64,000 nucleotides of DNA from CAYMCO01 sp964388955 (GCA_964388955.1 CAYMCO010000028.1:7296-71295), one strand, 5' to 3'; shown: positions 34,597-43,290, counted from the stretch's first letter. Numbers and translations are program-made. The notes: generated by a model from the letters alone, not told the origin.

Positions 34597-35424
34597 ATGG
34601 ACATTGGAGCTTACCTTCATCGCATACGGTATCGGGGGGAGATCGCGCCGGCAAGCCAGACCCTGTGCGACCTCCAAGTACGGCACCTGCTTGCGGTTCC
34701 CTTCGAGAACCTGGATATCCACCTGGGGCGCCCCATCTTGCTGCAGGAATCGGCCCTCTTTGACAAGATTGTCAACTCGGGTCGGGGTGGTTTCTGCTAC
34801 GAACTCAACGCATGCTTCGCATGGCTCCTGATCGGGCTCGGCTTTGAGGTGGAATACCTGTCCGCTCGCGACGCGCTTCCTGACGGTTCCTTCGGACCGG
34901 ATCTGGACCATTTAGCCCTTCGGGTCAGGGCGCCCATCGGACCTGCAACCGGGGGAAATCCCCGCGTCCCGCTCGAGCGCGCGGAGCACGATTGGCTCGT
35001 GGATGTGGGTTGGGGGGATACCTTTCGGGAGCCATTGTCGCTCATCCCCAAGGCGATTCAGGAACAGGGTCGAAGAGCCTTCCGCATTGACCATCACGAG
35101 GACGGTTACCTACTTTGGCAGCGGAAAGAGACGGGGGAGTGGAAGCGGGATTTTCTCTTCCATCCACGAGCCCGGCAGCTCGTTGAGTTTGAGCCCATGT
35201 GCGCATGGCAGCAGTCCTCGCCCAAATCACGCTGGACCCAGGAGCGGCTTTGCACCCTCGCCACCGCCGAGGGGCGGGTGACTTTGAAGGACTCGCGATT
35301 GACCGTCACAGAAGGGGGCAACCGCGTGCAGCGGTGGATCACAAGCCCTGGCGAGTACTCCGCTGTCCTGGACTCTTGCTTCGGGATTCGCCTCCCCCCC
35401 GAACTGTGCGCTAGGCTATTGTGA
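34597..35424 (+). CDS. arylamine N-acetyltransferase (NAT) family
   Basis: 275 residues. The catalytic triad is intact: Cys67 (SGRGGFCYELNACF), His105 (DLDHLALRV) and Asp136 (WLVDVGWGD); the N-terminal VRHLLAVPFENLDIHLGRPI is also diagnostic. The family transfers acetyl from acetyl-CoA to arylamines or hydrazines, or makes amide bonds in antibiotic synthesis. The insert GPATGGNPRVPLERAEHD between the His and Asp blocks lengthens the usual spacing by about 14 residues. The frame is open 127 codons upstream; ATG at 34597 is chosen because domain similarity begins there, but no strong Shine-Dalgarno is seen. Confidence 0.93.
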   Translation: MDIGAYLHRIRYRGEIAPASQTLCDLQVRHLLAVPFENLDIHLGRPILLQESALFDKIVNSGRGGFCYELNACFAWLLIGLGFEVEYLSARDALPDGSFGPDLDHLALRVRAPIGPATGGNPRVPLERAEHDWLVDVGWGDTFREPLSLIPKAIQEQGRRAFRIDHHEDGYLLWQRKETGEWKRDFLFHPRARQLVEFEPMCAWQQSSPKSRWTQERLCTLATAEGRVTLKDSRLTVTEGGNRVQRWITSPGEYSAVLDSCFGIRLPPELCARLL

Positions 35425-35583
35425 GCTTCAGCCTGCGGAGACAGGCACACCCGGCCCGGGACGCGGCGGGGCGGGGGAAATAGTTGGCCCTCGGTTGCTG
35501 CCCCGGCTCCGGCCAGGCGGCTTCACCGCAGGCGGATGCGGGAGTGCACGGCGCGCGATTGCACGGCCATCATCGGGGCGCAT

Positions 35584-36225
35584 CTAGCGCGGTGCGCTGG
35601 AATGGGTCTGCGAGGTGGGGGCGATGAGGAAGATCAGATTGTCCCAGACCACATGGCTGACGATCAACCCGCCCAAGGGAAACCCCAATGCCCGCAGACC
35701 GCCCCAAAATCCCCCCGCGGTGGCAGCCGCCCCGATGAGCGCCAGATTCCCGCTCACCAGGTGAACTCCGCCATAGGCGAGGGCGGAGGCGATGAAGCCC
35801 CACAGACGTCCCCATCGCTTGGAGAGCGCATCCTGCACATAGCCGCGCCAGAATAGTTCCTCGGCGGGTGCGATGATGAGCGCCAGCCTGGCCATGAGTT
35901 CGCCTCGGGGCCGCAGGCGGCGAAGGGAATAGATGTCGCGAATTCGCTCCCCCCCTTGGGCCATCAAACCGCGCACCATGCGATCGCCGATCTGAAAGAT
36001 GACATAAAGGGCACCGGCGGCCGCCGTTCCCCAGAGCGCCTGACGCCAGTTGAGGCGGGTGCGGCGCAGCTCAGGTCGGGCATCGAGAGCTAGGGATCCC
36101 AACGTGATTCCGGTTGCGGTCATCCGATCCCAGAAACGGCGTCTGGGCCCGCGGAATGTCAAGGCGAAGAGCCCCCATGCCAGGCCCAGGGCGAGGCCCA
36201 ACCCGGGCGAAGCGCGCCTGGCCAC
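35584..36225 (-). CDS. CPBP family intramembrane metalloprotease
   Basis: 213 residues with several membrane spans. The motifs of the CPBP (Abi/Rce1) family are present: AEELFWRGYV (Glu122-Glu123 and Arg127), the second motif His155 (YGGVHLVSG) and the third HVVWDNLIF (His191, Asn196). The family cleaves within membranes, for example CAAX-type processing. The start is GTG immediately after the TAG of the LLM-prenyltransferase fusion gene, with no spacer, so it is strictly coupled. Coupling to a prenyltransferase gene is notable because Rce1 homologues process prenylated proteins, but here the prenyl acceptor is probably a quinone; the link is not established. Confidence 0.88.
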   Translation of the reverse strand: MARRASPGLGLALGLAWGLFALTFRGPRRRFWDRMTATGITLGSLALDARPELRRTRLNWRQALWGTAAAGALYVIFQIGDRMVRGLMAQGGERIRDIYSLRRLRPRGELMARLALIIAPAEELFWRGYVQDALSKRWGRLWGFIASALAYGGVHLVSGNLALIGAAATAGGFWGGLRALGFPLGGLIVSHVVWDNLIFLIAPTSQTHSSAPR

Positions 36226-38223
36226 CTAATGCGTCCCCAGCGCCAGGCCCACCGCCAGCAGCGCACCGAATGCGGCGTGGAGTTGGGCGGTCCGCAGGTC
36301 GATCTTGGCGATGGCGCGCTTCTGCCCTTGGTGGCCGAGTTCCGACGAGCGGATGTTGGACACCATGAGGGGCAGGGAGAAGAAGGCCAACAAGCTGGAT
36401 TTCGGAAGCGCGTTCAACATCACCGCTGTGGCCAATACCAGGTAAGCGCCGGTCACCAAGCCAACATATCCCAAATGCGCCCAGCGTCGACCGATGTGGG
36501 TGGAAAGGGTTCCGATTCCGTAGCGCGCGTCGTCGCTGATATCACGCCATTCATTGCCATGCAGGATCGCTGCCACCAGCATGCCGATGGGCAGGGAGGC
36601 CACCAGCGGCATCCAATCGAAGCCGCCGGTGATCACATAATAGCTTCCACTCACCATCACCGGACCCATCAGCAGAAACACCAGCGGGATGCCCAACGCC
36701 TTGTACTTGTACTGCAGGGGAGGGGCGGTGTACCCGAAACCCATCACCAATCCGAGGACTCCATAGGCGGCCACCGGCCAGCCTCGTTCCAAGATCATCA
36801 GCAGGCCGAAGAGGGTCGCCAATCCAAAGGCGCTGAGGGCGATGACGAAGGCTTCGCGCTCTCGAAGACGACCCTTGAGCAGCGCGTGGCTGGCGCGCGG
36901 AGAGGTGATGGAATCCACCCCGACTCGCACGTCGTAGATTTCATTGATGATGTTCGTGCCCATATGGAGCAGCACTGCGCCGGATAGGGCGAGCAAAAAC
37001 AACGGCCAGTTGAACATATCGGCTAGCCAGCTCAGCGCTGCGGCTGCAAGGACGGGCATTGTCGATGCCGTGAAGCTGAATGGCCTGGCGATTTCCACAA
37101 AGGCGCTGAACTTCCGCCAGGCGCTCTCCCATGGACGCAGGCGGCGCTCCTCGGCCAGCTCGCCTAGCGGGGTGGGGGCCGATGCGGCGGCAGCCGGGAC
37201 GGCCTCCGTGGCGCCGACGGAACCGTATAGGGTGGCTGCCCGCAGCACGCCTTCAACCTGGTCGTCCTCCTGCAGGATGGGCTGCAAGATGGGGGTATCC
37301 ATGCCGGCTTGGTTGAAGCGCGCTGCGGCTTCGGCGACCTCCTCGGCCGTACCGCAGAGCATAAATGCATCCAACATCTCATCCGGGATCATATTGGCGG
37401 CACGATGATAGTCCTCCTCGCGCCATGCGGCCGCGATGCGGTCGCGCAGTTCGATCTCGAATCCCGCTTGATCCAGTGCGAATTTGGAGAGCACGCTCAT
37501 CATGTAGATGACGAAAGGCTCGCGCTTGGCGCGGTTGAGCGCTTCGCGCCGCGATTTGTCCACATAGGTGAGGAGATATCCCGCGATGTCTACATCGCTT
37601 GGATCCCGGCCGGCCTCGACGGCCGCCGATGCCAGCTTGCTGATTAGGCGCTTCAGGTTGGGGATCGACTCAGCCGGCCGGGCCAGATACCCGTCGGCCT
37701 TTCGCCCCGCCATCTTCAAGAAGGGGGTGCGATATGCAGCGATGTAGATGGGGACATGATGGACGGGGGGGAACATGGGCTCGATGGGCGGGAGTCCGGG
37801 TGTGGCGGAGGGGATGCGCCCCCCGGACCACATGGTGCGCAGAATATCGATCGCCCGATCCACGCTTTCAATTCCCTCATCGGGCGTGTAGGGGATGCCC
37901 ATCTGCTTCAGGCGGAAGGGCAGCGCGGTGCCCATACCCAATATGATTCGCTCCGGAGCCATTTCGTCCAGCGAGCTGATCGTCATGGCGGTAAGCACCG
38001 GATGACGAGTGTAGGAGCTCAATGCCCCCAATGCGACCCGAATATTGGGGACCTGGGAGGCGACGGCCGAGGCGTAGGTGACCGCGTCGCGTTCGAAAAG
38101 GCTGTCGTGAAACCATATGGAGTGCAGTCCGGTGCGTGAGGCCTGATCGGCCCACTCGACGATCTCGCTAGCCTCTCCACGGGAGGCGAGCCCGATGCCG
38201 ACAGGGAGTGCAAGTTCAGTCAT
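36226..38223 (-). CDS. fusion: LLM-class flavin/F420-type oxidoreductase + MenA-like UbiA prenyltransferase
   Basis: 665 residues in one uninterrupted frame. Residues 5-335 form a luciferase-like monooxygenase (LLM) domain: EIVEWADQASRTGLHSIWFHD, SSYTRHPVLTAMTISSLDEMAP, ILGMGTALPFRLKQMGI and YIAAYRTPFLKMAGRKADGYL, as in F420-dependent reductases. An Ala/Pro-rich linker (about 340-365) leads to a UbiA domain with eight or so helices. Its first Asp-rich motif is N424-IINEIYDVRVGVD-437 and the second HGNEWRDISDDARYGIGTL (557-572), closest to MenA (NxxNDxxDxxxGxD and NNxRDIxxDxxxGxxTL), with the first Asp of the motif as Glu428. A menaquinone-type prenylation combined with a reduction is the simplest idea; this is inference. 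Confidence 0.9.
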   Translation of the reverse strand: MTELALPVGIGLASRGEASEIVEWADQASRTGLHSIWFHDSLFERDAVTYASAVASQVPNIRVALGALSSYTRHPVLTAMTISSLDEMAPERIILGMGTALPFRLKQMGIPYTPDEGIESVDRAIDILRTMWSGGRIPSATPGLPPIEPMFPPVHHVPIYIAAYRTPFLKMAGRKADGYLARPAESIPNLKRLISKLASAAVEAGRDPSDVDIAGYLLTYVDKSRREALNRAKREPFVIYMMSVLSKFALDQAGFEIELRDRIAAAWREEDYHRAANMIPDEMLDAFMLCGTAEEVAEAAARFNQAGMDTPILQPILQEDDQVEGVLRAATLYGSVGATEAVPAAAASAPTPLGELAEERRLRPWESAWRKFSAFVEIARPFSFTASTMPVLAAAALSWLADMFNWPLFLLALSGAVLLHMGTNIINEIYDVRVGVDSITSPRASHALLKGRLREREAFVIALSAFGLATLFGLLMILERGWPVAAYGVLGLVMGFGYTAPPLQYKYKALGIPLVFLLMGPVMVSGSYYVITGGFDWMPLVASLPIGMLVAAILHGNEWRDISDDARYGIGTLSTHIGRRWAHLGYVGLVTGAYLVLATAVMLNALPKSSLLAFFSLPLMVSNIRSSELGHQGQKRAIAKIDLRTAQLHAAFGALLAVGLALGTH

Positions 38224-38442
38224 TTCGGACCTCTTTCAGCGTCATTGAGCGGCAGTCGGGCGCGAGAATTCGAGGCAATGAGCGGTCCTCATTTTGCTGA
38301 TTCGAAGTGGGAGCAAGGAGGGCCCAACCAGCCGAAGAAATATCAGATATGTTCGACCTTCTTAGTTTACCAAAGACTGGCTCGGTCCTCCAGATCGGGA
38401 AGCCGTATTTCCGCCAGCAGAGCCCGTTTGGCGACCTCGGAG

Positions 38443-38862
38443 TCAAGTCTTTTCCCCCGCGGCGCTGGGCTTCACCCGAGGCCAGGCGTTGGAAAGGAAA
38501 GCCGCCACCCCGATGACCTCACCGGCCCTGCCCGCCAAGGCCAACCACTCTGGGGCGGGAGGGAAGGAGCTGAGGGCGGTGATCCAGATCCCCGTGTTGA
38601 GCATGCCATAGGCAAACCACACTCGCCCCACCTTTCCGCGCCGCGGGCCGCGGCCGGACCGCGGAAGGATCCAGAAGGCCGTGCCCATCACGAACTGCAC
38701 GATCCAACCCATGAGCAGAAACTCCACATGGGAGGGGAGCAAAGCCCATATCGGGGGGAGAATCGGTATCCCTTTGTGGAATAGCAGCAGCGCGCCGATG
38801 GAGAAGCCCAGCGACAGATAGCCAAGCGAGGAACGGATCATCCAGATGCTGACGGCCGGCAT
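38443..38862 (-). CDS. four-helix membrane protein, heme-copper-oxidase-I-like segment (copy B)
   Basis: 139 residues, four predicted helices. LLPSHVEFLLMGWIVQFVMGTAFWILPR in the second and third spans matches the neighbouring paralogue (PAYFHSFLVGWVTQLIFGVAFWMFPK). The motif H..fL..GW..Q...G.AfWm.P resembles helix segments of cytochrome c oxidase/NO reductase subunit I, where such a His is a heme ligand. ATG at 38862 begins one base after the stop of the paralogue. Both end in NxxPRVK (LSNAWPRVKPS / VANTLPRVKG), supporting tandem duplication. Function unknown; a role in heme, copper or gas handling is inferred from motif and the neighbouring metal ATPase. Confidence 0.75.
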   Translation of the reverse strand: MPAVSIWMIRSSLGYLSLGFSIGALLLFHKGIPILPPIWALLPSHVEFLLMGWIVQFVMGTAFWILPRSGRGPRRGKVGRVWFAYGMLNTGIWITALSSFPPAPEWLALAGRAGEVIGVAAFLSNAWPRVKPSAAGEKT

Positions 38863-38863
38863 T

Positions 38864-39283
38864 TCAGCGCCCCTTGACGCGCGGCAGAGTGTTGGCCACG
38901 AAGGCCAGGCCCGCCAGCCACTGCATGATGGCGGAAAGCGCCAGGGCCCAACCCAAGCCGGCATCGGGAATGCGGGCAACCGCGGGCTCGGCGACCAGGC
39001 GCAGTCCCAGACCCAAGTTCAGCAGCCAAAAGGTTGCCCAGCCGAGAGGCTCACTGCCGCGCGGCTTCTCCTGCGTGTACTTGGGAAACATCCAGAAGGC
39101 GACCCCGAAAATCAACTGCGTCACCCAGCCCACCAAGAAGGAGTGGAAGTAGGCCGGGGTCAAAGGGGGCAGGGAGGCGAGCACGGGGCCGGTTCGTGCG
39201 GCGGCAGTCAGCAGGCCGAAGAGGAGAGACAGGAGGAGAAAGGCCATTGACGATCGCAGGAACCAGCGCGTCAGCTTGGGCAT
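38864..39283 (-). CDS. four-helix membrane protein, heme-copper-oxidase-I-like segment (copy A)
   Basis: 139 residues, four helices: FLRSSMAFLLLSLLFGLLTAA, FHSFLVGWVTQLIFGVAFWMF, WATFWLLNLGLGLRLVAEP and LALSAIMQWLAGLAFVANTL. The second helix carries His at the start (YFHSFLVGW). It is paralogous to the next gene downstream along its whole length (RSS..fl.ls...g.ll at the start, H..lvGW..Q...G.AfW..P, N.g....a, N..PRVK). It starts 30 bases after the stop of the metal ATPase, so the three genes are probably one transcript. Not recognised as a named family; NnrS or subunit-I-like proteins are the nearest comparison I can make. Confidence 0.75.
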   Translation of the reverse strand: MPKLTRWFLRSSMAFLLLSLLFGLLTAAARTGPVLASLPPLTPAYFHSFLVGWVTQLIFGVAFWMFPKYTQEKPRGSEPLGWATFWLLNLGLGLRLVAEPAVARIPDAGLGWALALSAIMQWLAGLAFVANTLPRVKGR

Positions 39284-39313
39284 ACAGCCGATCCTTTCGC
39301 TTGGGTGGCAAAT

Positions 39314-41308
39314 TCACATGACCGGTGCCAGGGCCACGAAGTTATCAACGTCTGGCTCCGGCTCCCGTTTCCGCAGCAGACGCATAGCATTCAGGATAAC
39401 GATCAGAACGGAAGCTTCATGCACCAACATTCCACCGGCCATGTGTACCTTTCCCAGGAACACGCCCAGCAGCAATCCGGCGACCGTCGTTAAGGCGATC
39501 CCCAGGTTCTGGCGGATGTTGGCCAAGGTCGCCTTCGACAGACGAATCGCATGCGGCAGTCTCATCAGATCGTCCTGCATCAGGGCGATATCGGCGGTCT
39601 CGATGGCCAAATCCGTCCCCGCCGCGCCCATGGCGATCCCCAGGTCGGCTGCCGCCAGGGCGGGTGAGTCGTTGATCCCGTCTCCAACCATCGCCACGGT
39701 ATGGCCCTCTTGCCGCAGTTTCCGAACAAAGGCAAGCTTGTCTTCGGGCAGCAGTTCGGCGTGCATCTCGGGAACACCCGCTTCCTTGGCGAGCCGCCGG
39801 GCGGTCATCTCGTCATCTCCAGTAAGCATTGCGATGCGCTGCACCCCGATGTCTCGCAGATTTCGGATGGCGGATCGAGCTGTCCGGCGTATGGGATCGG
39901 CGATACCGATCACCCCTATCACCACCCCGTTCTCCGCCACGAATACGGCGGTCTTGCCCTCCGATTGAATCCTGGAGAAGGCCTCCTCCGTGGCCGCTGG
40001 GCGCAGCAGATCCTCCTGCCGCATGAACTCCTCATTGCCCACATGGATGATTTCGCCATCCAATACGGCGCGCACCCCCCTCCCTGTCACGGATTCGAAG
40101 GACGTCAGGTGGGGCCCATCGTCTATCCGGCCAGCGGCGGCCAGGATGGCGGATGCCAGCGGGTGTTCTGAGCCGATTTCAGCAGCCGCGGCGGTGCGCA
40201 GCACTCGAGCCTGCGCTCCCGTCCACCTCAATCCGTCAGGGATGCCGAGATCCATCGCTGCCGGTCCCGTCGTCCCGGCACCTCCCGCGATTGCCGGTTC
40301 GGGTTGGAGCGCCACCAAGTCTGTCACAACGGGCTTGCCCAAGGTCAGTGTGCCCGTCTTATCCAACGCGACCGCTGAAATCCGACCGGCATTTTCCAGA
40401 TACTCCCCACCTTTGATCAAGATACCCGATTTGGCGGCGCGGCCGATGCCCGCCACCACCGAAACGGGCGCGGAAATCACCAACGCGCCCGGGCAACCGA
40501 TGACCAATAGGGTGAGAGCGAGCTCAGCGTCCCTGCTGAAGAAATAGCTGATCGCGCTCAGGCTGATGATGGCGGGCGTATACCACCGCGAGAAGCGCTC
40601 AACGAAGCGCTGGGTGGGGGCTTTTTCCTCTTGCGCCTCCTCAACTCGTCGGATGATGCGCGCCAGGGTGGTGTCCCGACCAACGCCGGTGGCCTGCACT
40701 TCTATCAGCCCATTGCCGTTCACCGTGCCTGCGAAAACGCCTGAGCCGGGGGCCTTCGCCTCAGGCATCGGTTCTCCGGTGATGGCGCTTTCATCCACCG
40801 CGGAACGCCCGTGCGTGACAATTCCATCAATGGCGATTTTCGCCCCCGGCTTCACAAGCACGGTCTCACCGGGTTGGACCTCATCAGGCCGGACTTCACG
40901 TTGCTGGCCATCCCGGAGCACGATAGCTTTGGTCGGCGCCAGATTGATCAGACCTTCAATTACCTGGCGCGTTTGGCTGAGCGTGCGGGCCTCCAGGTAG
41001 GCCCCCAATATGAACAGGAAGGTGACCGCGGCGGCTTCCCAGAATTCCCCAATGAACAGGGCACCGGAAGCGGCGATGGTGACGAGCAGTTCGATGCTCA
41101 CCTGCCGTTGGTGCAGGCTTCTGACGGCGCGCAGGCCGATCTCCGCCCCCGCGATCAGCGTGGCAACCGTCAGAAAACCGGCGCGCCACACCAGCGGCAG
41201 TCCCATCCGCCCCATGCCGAGCCCCGCGAGAGCCAGCGCGCCGCTGGCGATCACGGTCATCTGCCGCCGTCGACGGGGATCTTGAAGCATTACTTTCCAA
41301 TTCTGCAT
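39314..41308 (-). CDS. P1B-type heavy-metal ATPase with CPG motif
   Basis: 664 residues. P-type blocks: SAVDESAITGEPMP (actuator TGEP-type), DKTGTLTLGKPVV (phosphorylated Asp316), HP motif GSEHPLASAI, TGDDEMTARRLA and MVGDGINDSPALAAADLGIA. The metal-binding helix reads LLVIGCPGALVISAP, i.e. CPG (272-274) instead of the common CPC, and the last helix region has LVHEASVLIVILNAMRLL, recalling the HEGGT motif of the P1B-4 (Co/Zn/Fe-type) branch. No N-terminal metal-binding domain is fused; a separate HMA protein is encoded just upstream. GAAGGAG about nine bases ahead supports MQNWKVM as start. Expected to export a transition metal from the cytoplasm. Confidence 0.93.
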   Translation of the reverse strand: MQNWKVMLQDPRRRRQMTVIASGALALAGLGMGRMGLPLVWRAGFLTVATLIAGAEIGLRAVRSLHQRQVSIELLVTIAASGALFIGEFWEAAAVTFLFILGAYLEARTLSQTRQVIEGLINLAPTKAIVLRDGQQREVRPDEVQPGETVLVKPGAKIAIDGIVTHGRSAVDESAITGEPMPEAKAPGSGVFAGTVNGNGLIEVQATGVGRDTTLARIIRRVEEAQEEKAPTQRFVERFSRWYTPAIISLSAISYFFSRDAELALTLLVIGCPGALVISAPVSVVAGIGRAAKSGILIKGGEYLENAGRISAVALDKTGTLTLGKPVVTDLVALQPEPAIAGGAGTTGPAAMDLGIPDGLRWTGAQARVLRTAAAAEIGSEHPLASAILAAAGRIDDGPHLTSFESVTGRGVRAVLDGEIIHVGNEEFMRQEDLLRPAATEEAFSRIQSEGKTAVFVAENGVVIGVIGIADPIRRTARSAIRNLRDIGVQRIAMLTGDDEMTARRLAKEAGVPEMHAELLPEDKLAFVRKLRQEGHTVAMVGDGINDSPALAAADLGIAMGAAGTDLAIETADIALMQDDLMRLPHAIRLSKATLANIRQNLGIALTTVAGLLLGVFLGKVHMAGGMLVHEASVLIVILNAMRLLRKREPEPDVDNFVALAPVM

Positions 41309-41478
41309 CTGCAATCTCTCCTTCTGCCCGGCTGCCGTACCTAGGGACAGGGCGCAGGCCGGGGCAGGCTTGAGCAAGGGTAAGAAGGGGTCGGGCGGGC
41401 TCACCTGCCCGGTGCCGGCGTTCCGGACCTCGGCAGACCATCCGGAAGGGCCAGCCCCCCCGCCGCCGAGCCATCGGA

Positions 41479-41694
41479 TCAGAACGCCGAGATCGAGGCG
41501 CGGTATCCCATCGAAGCCACGGATCGAATCAGATCCTGTTCCGTGACGATCTCGGGGTCATGCTGAACCTCGATGCGGCCCGTGTTGAAATGCACTTTGG
41601 CCGCCTGCACGCCGGGCAGATCGGTGAGAGCCGTTTCTATCTTGCTCACACAGGAAGGGCAGGAGAAATCTCGGCTGCGAAGTAGGGTCTTCAT
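41479..41694 (-). CDS. heavy-metal-associated (HMA) metallochaperone
   Basis: 71 residues, a stand-alone ferredoxin-like HMA domain: RDFSCPSCVSKIETALTDLPGVQAAKVHFNTGRIEV has the metal motif CPSC (Cys12, Cys15) in place of GMTCxxC, followed by IVTEQDLIRSVASMGYRA. It lies upstream of the P1B-ATPase that itself lacks an HMA domain, so it probably delivers metal to that pump. The 170-base gap between them shows no gene. GAGCG-type purines (AAAAGGAGCG) lie just before the ATG. The replaced Met-Thr and the pump's CPG motif are both departures from copper systems. Confidence 0.9.
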   Translation of the reverse strand: MKTLLRSRDFSCPSCVSKIETALTDLPGVQAAKVHFNTGRIEVQHDPEIVTEQDLIRSVASMGYRASISAF

Positions 41695-42067
41695 CTCGAA
41701 CGCTCCTTTTCGGGATCTGATGTAGTCTACAGGCAGCTTAGAGGGGAATCGGGCGCGGTTCCATGATCTGGATCACATAATCGCGACGGGAGACCATGGG
41801 CCCCGGACGAGCGGTTTGGTCCTTGCGCAGTGCCGGTGGGTGAAAATGCCGCGGGGCAGAACCGGCGGATATCATGCGGGGTAGGCCGTAACCGTCGAGA
41901 TCATCGAGTCCGGGCCGGCGAAAGAGGGAAGCCCAGGGAGAGGTGGGCCCGGCGGCGAAGGTGTGCACGGCGCCGCTTCCCGTGCCGGGGGGACCGGCAG
42001 GCCCACAGGGGAAAGAGATTGACGCATGATGAAAGTGGTGGAAGATCCCCTGGGTAGCAGATAGGGC
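41695..42067. other. intergenic, no supported gene
   Basis: 373 bases between the Crp/Fnr gene and the HMA gene, both minus. A 76-codon frame (41738-41968) has no ribosome-binding site or recognisable features. The metal-block promoter should lie near 41700-41800; no clear Fnr-type TTGAT-N4-ATCAA site was seen. Confidence 0.4.
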
Positions 42068-42775
42068 CTAGGAAGGGCCGGTTCCCGCCTTGACGGCCTG
42101 CAGCGCCTCCGCGTCTCGTATCGCCACCCACCGGCGGCCCGCCTCGATCAACCCCTGATCCCTGAACTGGCTGACCACGCGACTGACGCTCTCGGGGCTG
42201 GTGCCCGCCATTTCCGCCAGATCACGCCTGGACAGCGGCAGCTGGATGAGCCGCCCGATGGGCCGCTCTTCGCCCAACTTCTCGGCGAGCCTCGGCAATA
42301 TGAAGGCCACCCTCTGCTCGACCGAATGAGCGCTGAGCTGGCTGACCATCTCCTGAGAATCCCGCAGCCGCTCAGCCGTCACATCGATCACCTTCAGCGC
42401 CATGGATGCATATCGATTGAGAAGGCCTCGGAACTCCTGCCTTCCAATGCTCAACGCGCAGGCGTGGGTTTGGGCTTGCGCCGTCTCCCGGTAGGCATCC
42501 TCTGTCTCCAGTCCCAGCGTTCCGAACAGCTCACCTGGCTGGAGAAAGTCGAGAGTGACGTCCTTCCCCTCCAGCGTGTGATGGATCAGCTTGACGCGGC
42601 CGTCCGCCACGACATACAAGCGCCTGGCCGGATCACCCGTGTAATAGATCGTTTGATGCGGTTCATAGCCGCGCTCAATGAACTGCCCGTTGATCTTGGC
42701 CAGATCCCCTTGGGGCAGGCCACAGAAAAAGGGCACCTGGCTCAGGATGTGCAGCCGGAGGTCGACACTGCACAT
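42068..42775 (-). CDS. Crp/Fnr family transcriptional regulator
   Basis: About 235 residues from MCSVDLRLH. The cyclic-nucleotide-binding fold reads IYYTGDPARRLYVVADGRVKLIHHTLEGKDVTL with LGELFGtLG-like LQPGELFGTLG; the C-terminal helix-turn-helix is LSRRDLAEMAGTSPESVSRVVSQFRDQGLI, whose E-S-V-S-R recognition helix is typical of Crp/Fnr. Cysteines near the start are too few and wrongly spaced to show an Fnr [4Fe-4S] cluster. The upstream extension of the frame (58 codons) is unlikely to be coding. It lies upstream of the metal block on the same strand and diverges from apgM. Signal unknown: cAMP, redox, NO or heme are all possible. Confidence 0.92.
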   Translation of the reverse strand: MCSVDLRLHILSQVPFFCGLPQGDLAKINGQFIERGYEPHQTIYYTGDPARRLYVVADGRVKLIHHTLEGKDVTLDFLQPGELFGTLGLETEDAYRETAQAQTHACALSIGRQEFRGLLNRYASMALKVIDVTAERLRDSQEMVSQLSAHSVEQRVAFILPRLAEKLGEERPIGRLIQLPLSRRDLAEMAGTSPESVSRVVSQFRDQGLIEAGRRWVAIRDAEALQAVKAGTGPS

Positions 42776-43290
42776 GTGGGATTCAACCCACTCATCGTCT
42801 AGCGGTGTACTTCGCCGGATGGGCAAGGGCCTCCCTCCAAGAGCCGATGCGACTTCGCCATAGTACCATGAACTCCCCCGGAGAACGCCAGGGAACCGCC
42901 GGAGCCATTTGCGGCTGGAGTTGAAGCCTGGATGGCGGGGCTCGACCAATTGGCCTCATGGGCTCCATCTCGGAGGGGGTGGAGATGCCAACGTTTCTGC
43001 GGCCCCCGACTCCCCTGGACGAAGGCTGCGGGCTGCCGGTGGAAAACCCCAGCGTGAAATACCGGCGCGAGCGCAGGGTCCGCAAGACATGTGGGATAGG
43101 CTATTGCCAGGCACGCGGTTTCCGGATGATGGGGTGGGTGAAAGAGATGACCGTGGCGTCGCTGGTTTGGAGAATGCTTCGAGCTGGATACGAATGGCGG
43201 AGAATGGAGACGGAGCAACGGAAGCGGTTTACAATGGATCGGACAGGCGATTTCGAACGGCGGATTGATTCCCGAGAGAGGGTTTGACCA
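42776..43290. other. divergent intergenic region, no supported gene
   Basis: 515 bases between the Crp/Fnr gene (minus) and apgM (plus). An inverted repeat GTGGG-attcaa-CCCAC (42776-42791) abuts the regulator start and could be an autoregulatory or attenuating structure. A plus-strand frame of 109 codons (42958-43287) ends just before apgM but is not recognisable and has no good start. Confidence 0.4.

Noticed and set aside
36229..36987. 252-codon plus-strand frame
   Set aside because: Antisense to the prenyltransferase half of the fusion, very rich in His and Gln, no ribosome-binding site.
38443..39283. True cytochrome oxidase or NO reductase subunit I fragments
   Set aside because: Each protein has only four helices and one matching His-containing segment; the other heme and copper ligands are absent, so they are named only as similar.
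42958..43287. 109-codon plus-strand frame just before apgM
   Set aside because: No recognisable domain, weak start, and it lies in the expected promoter region of two divergent genes.
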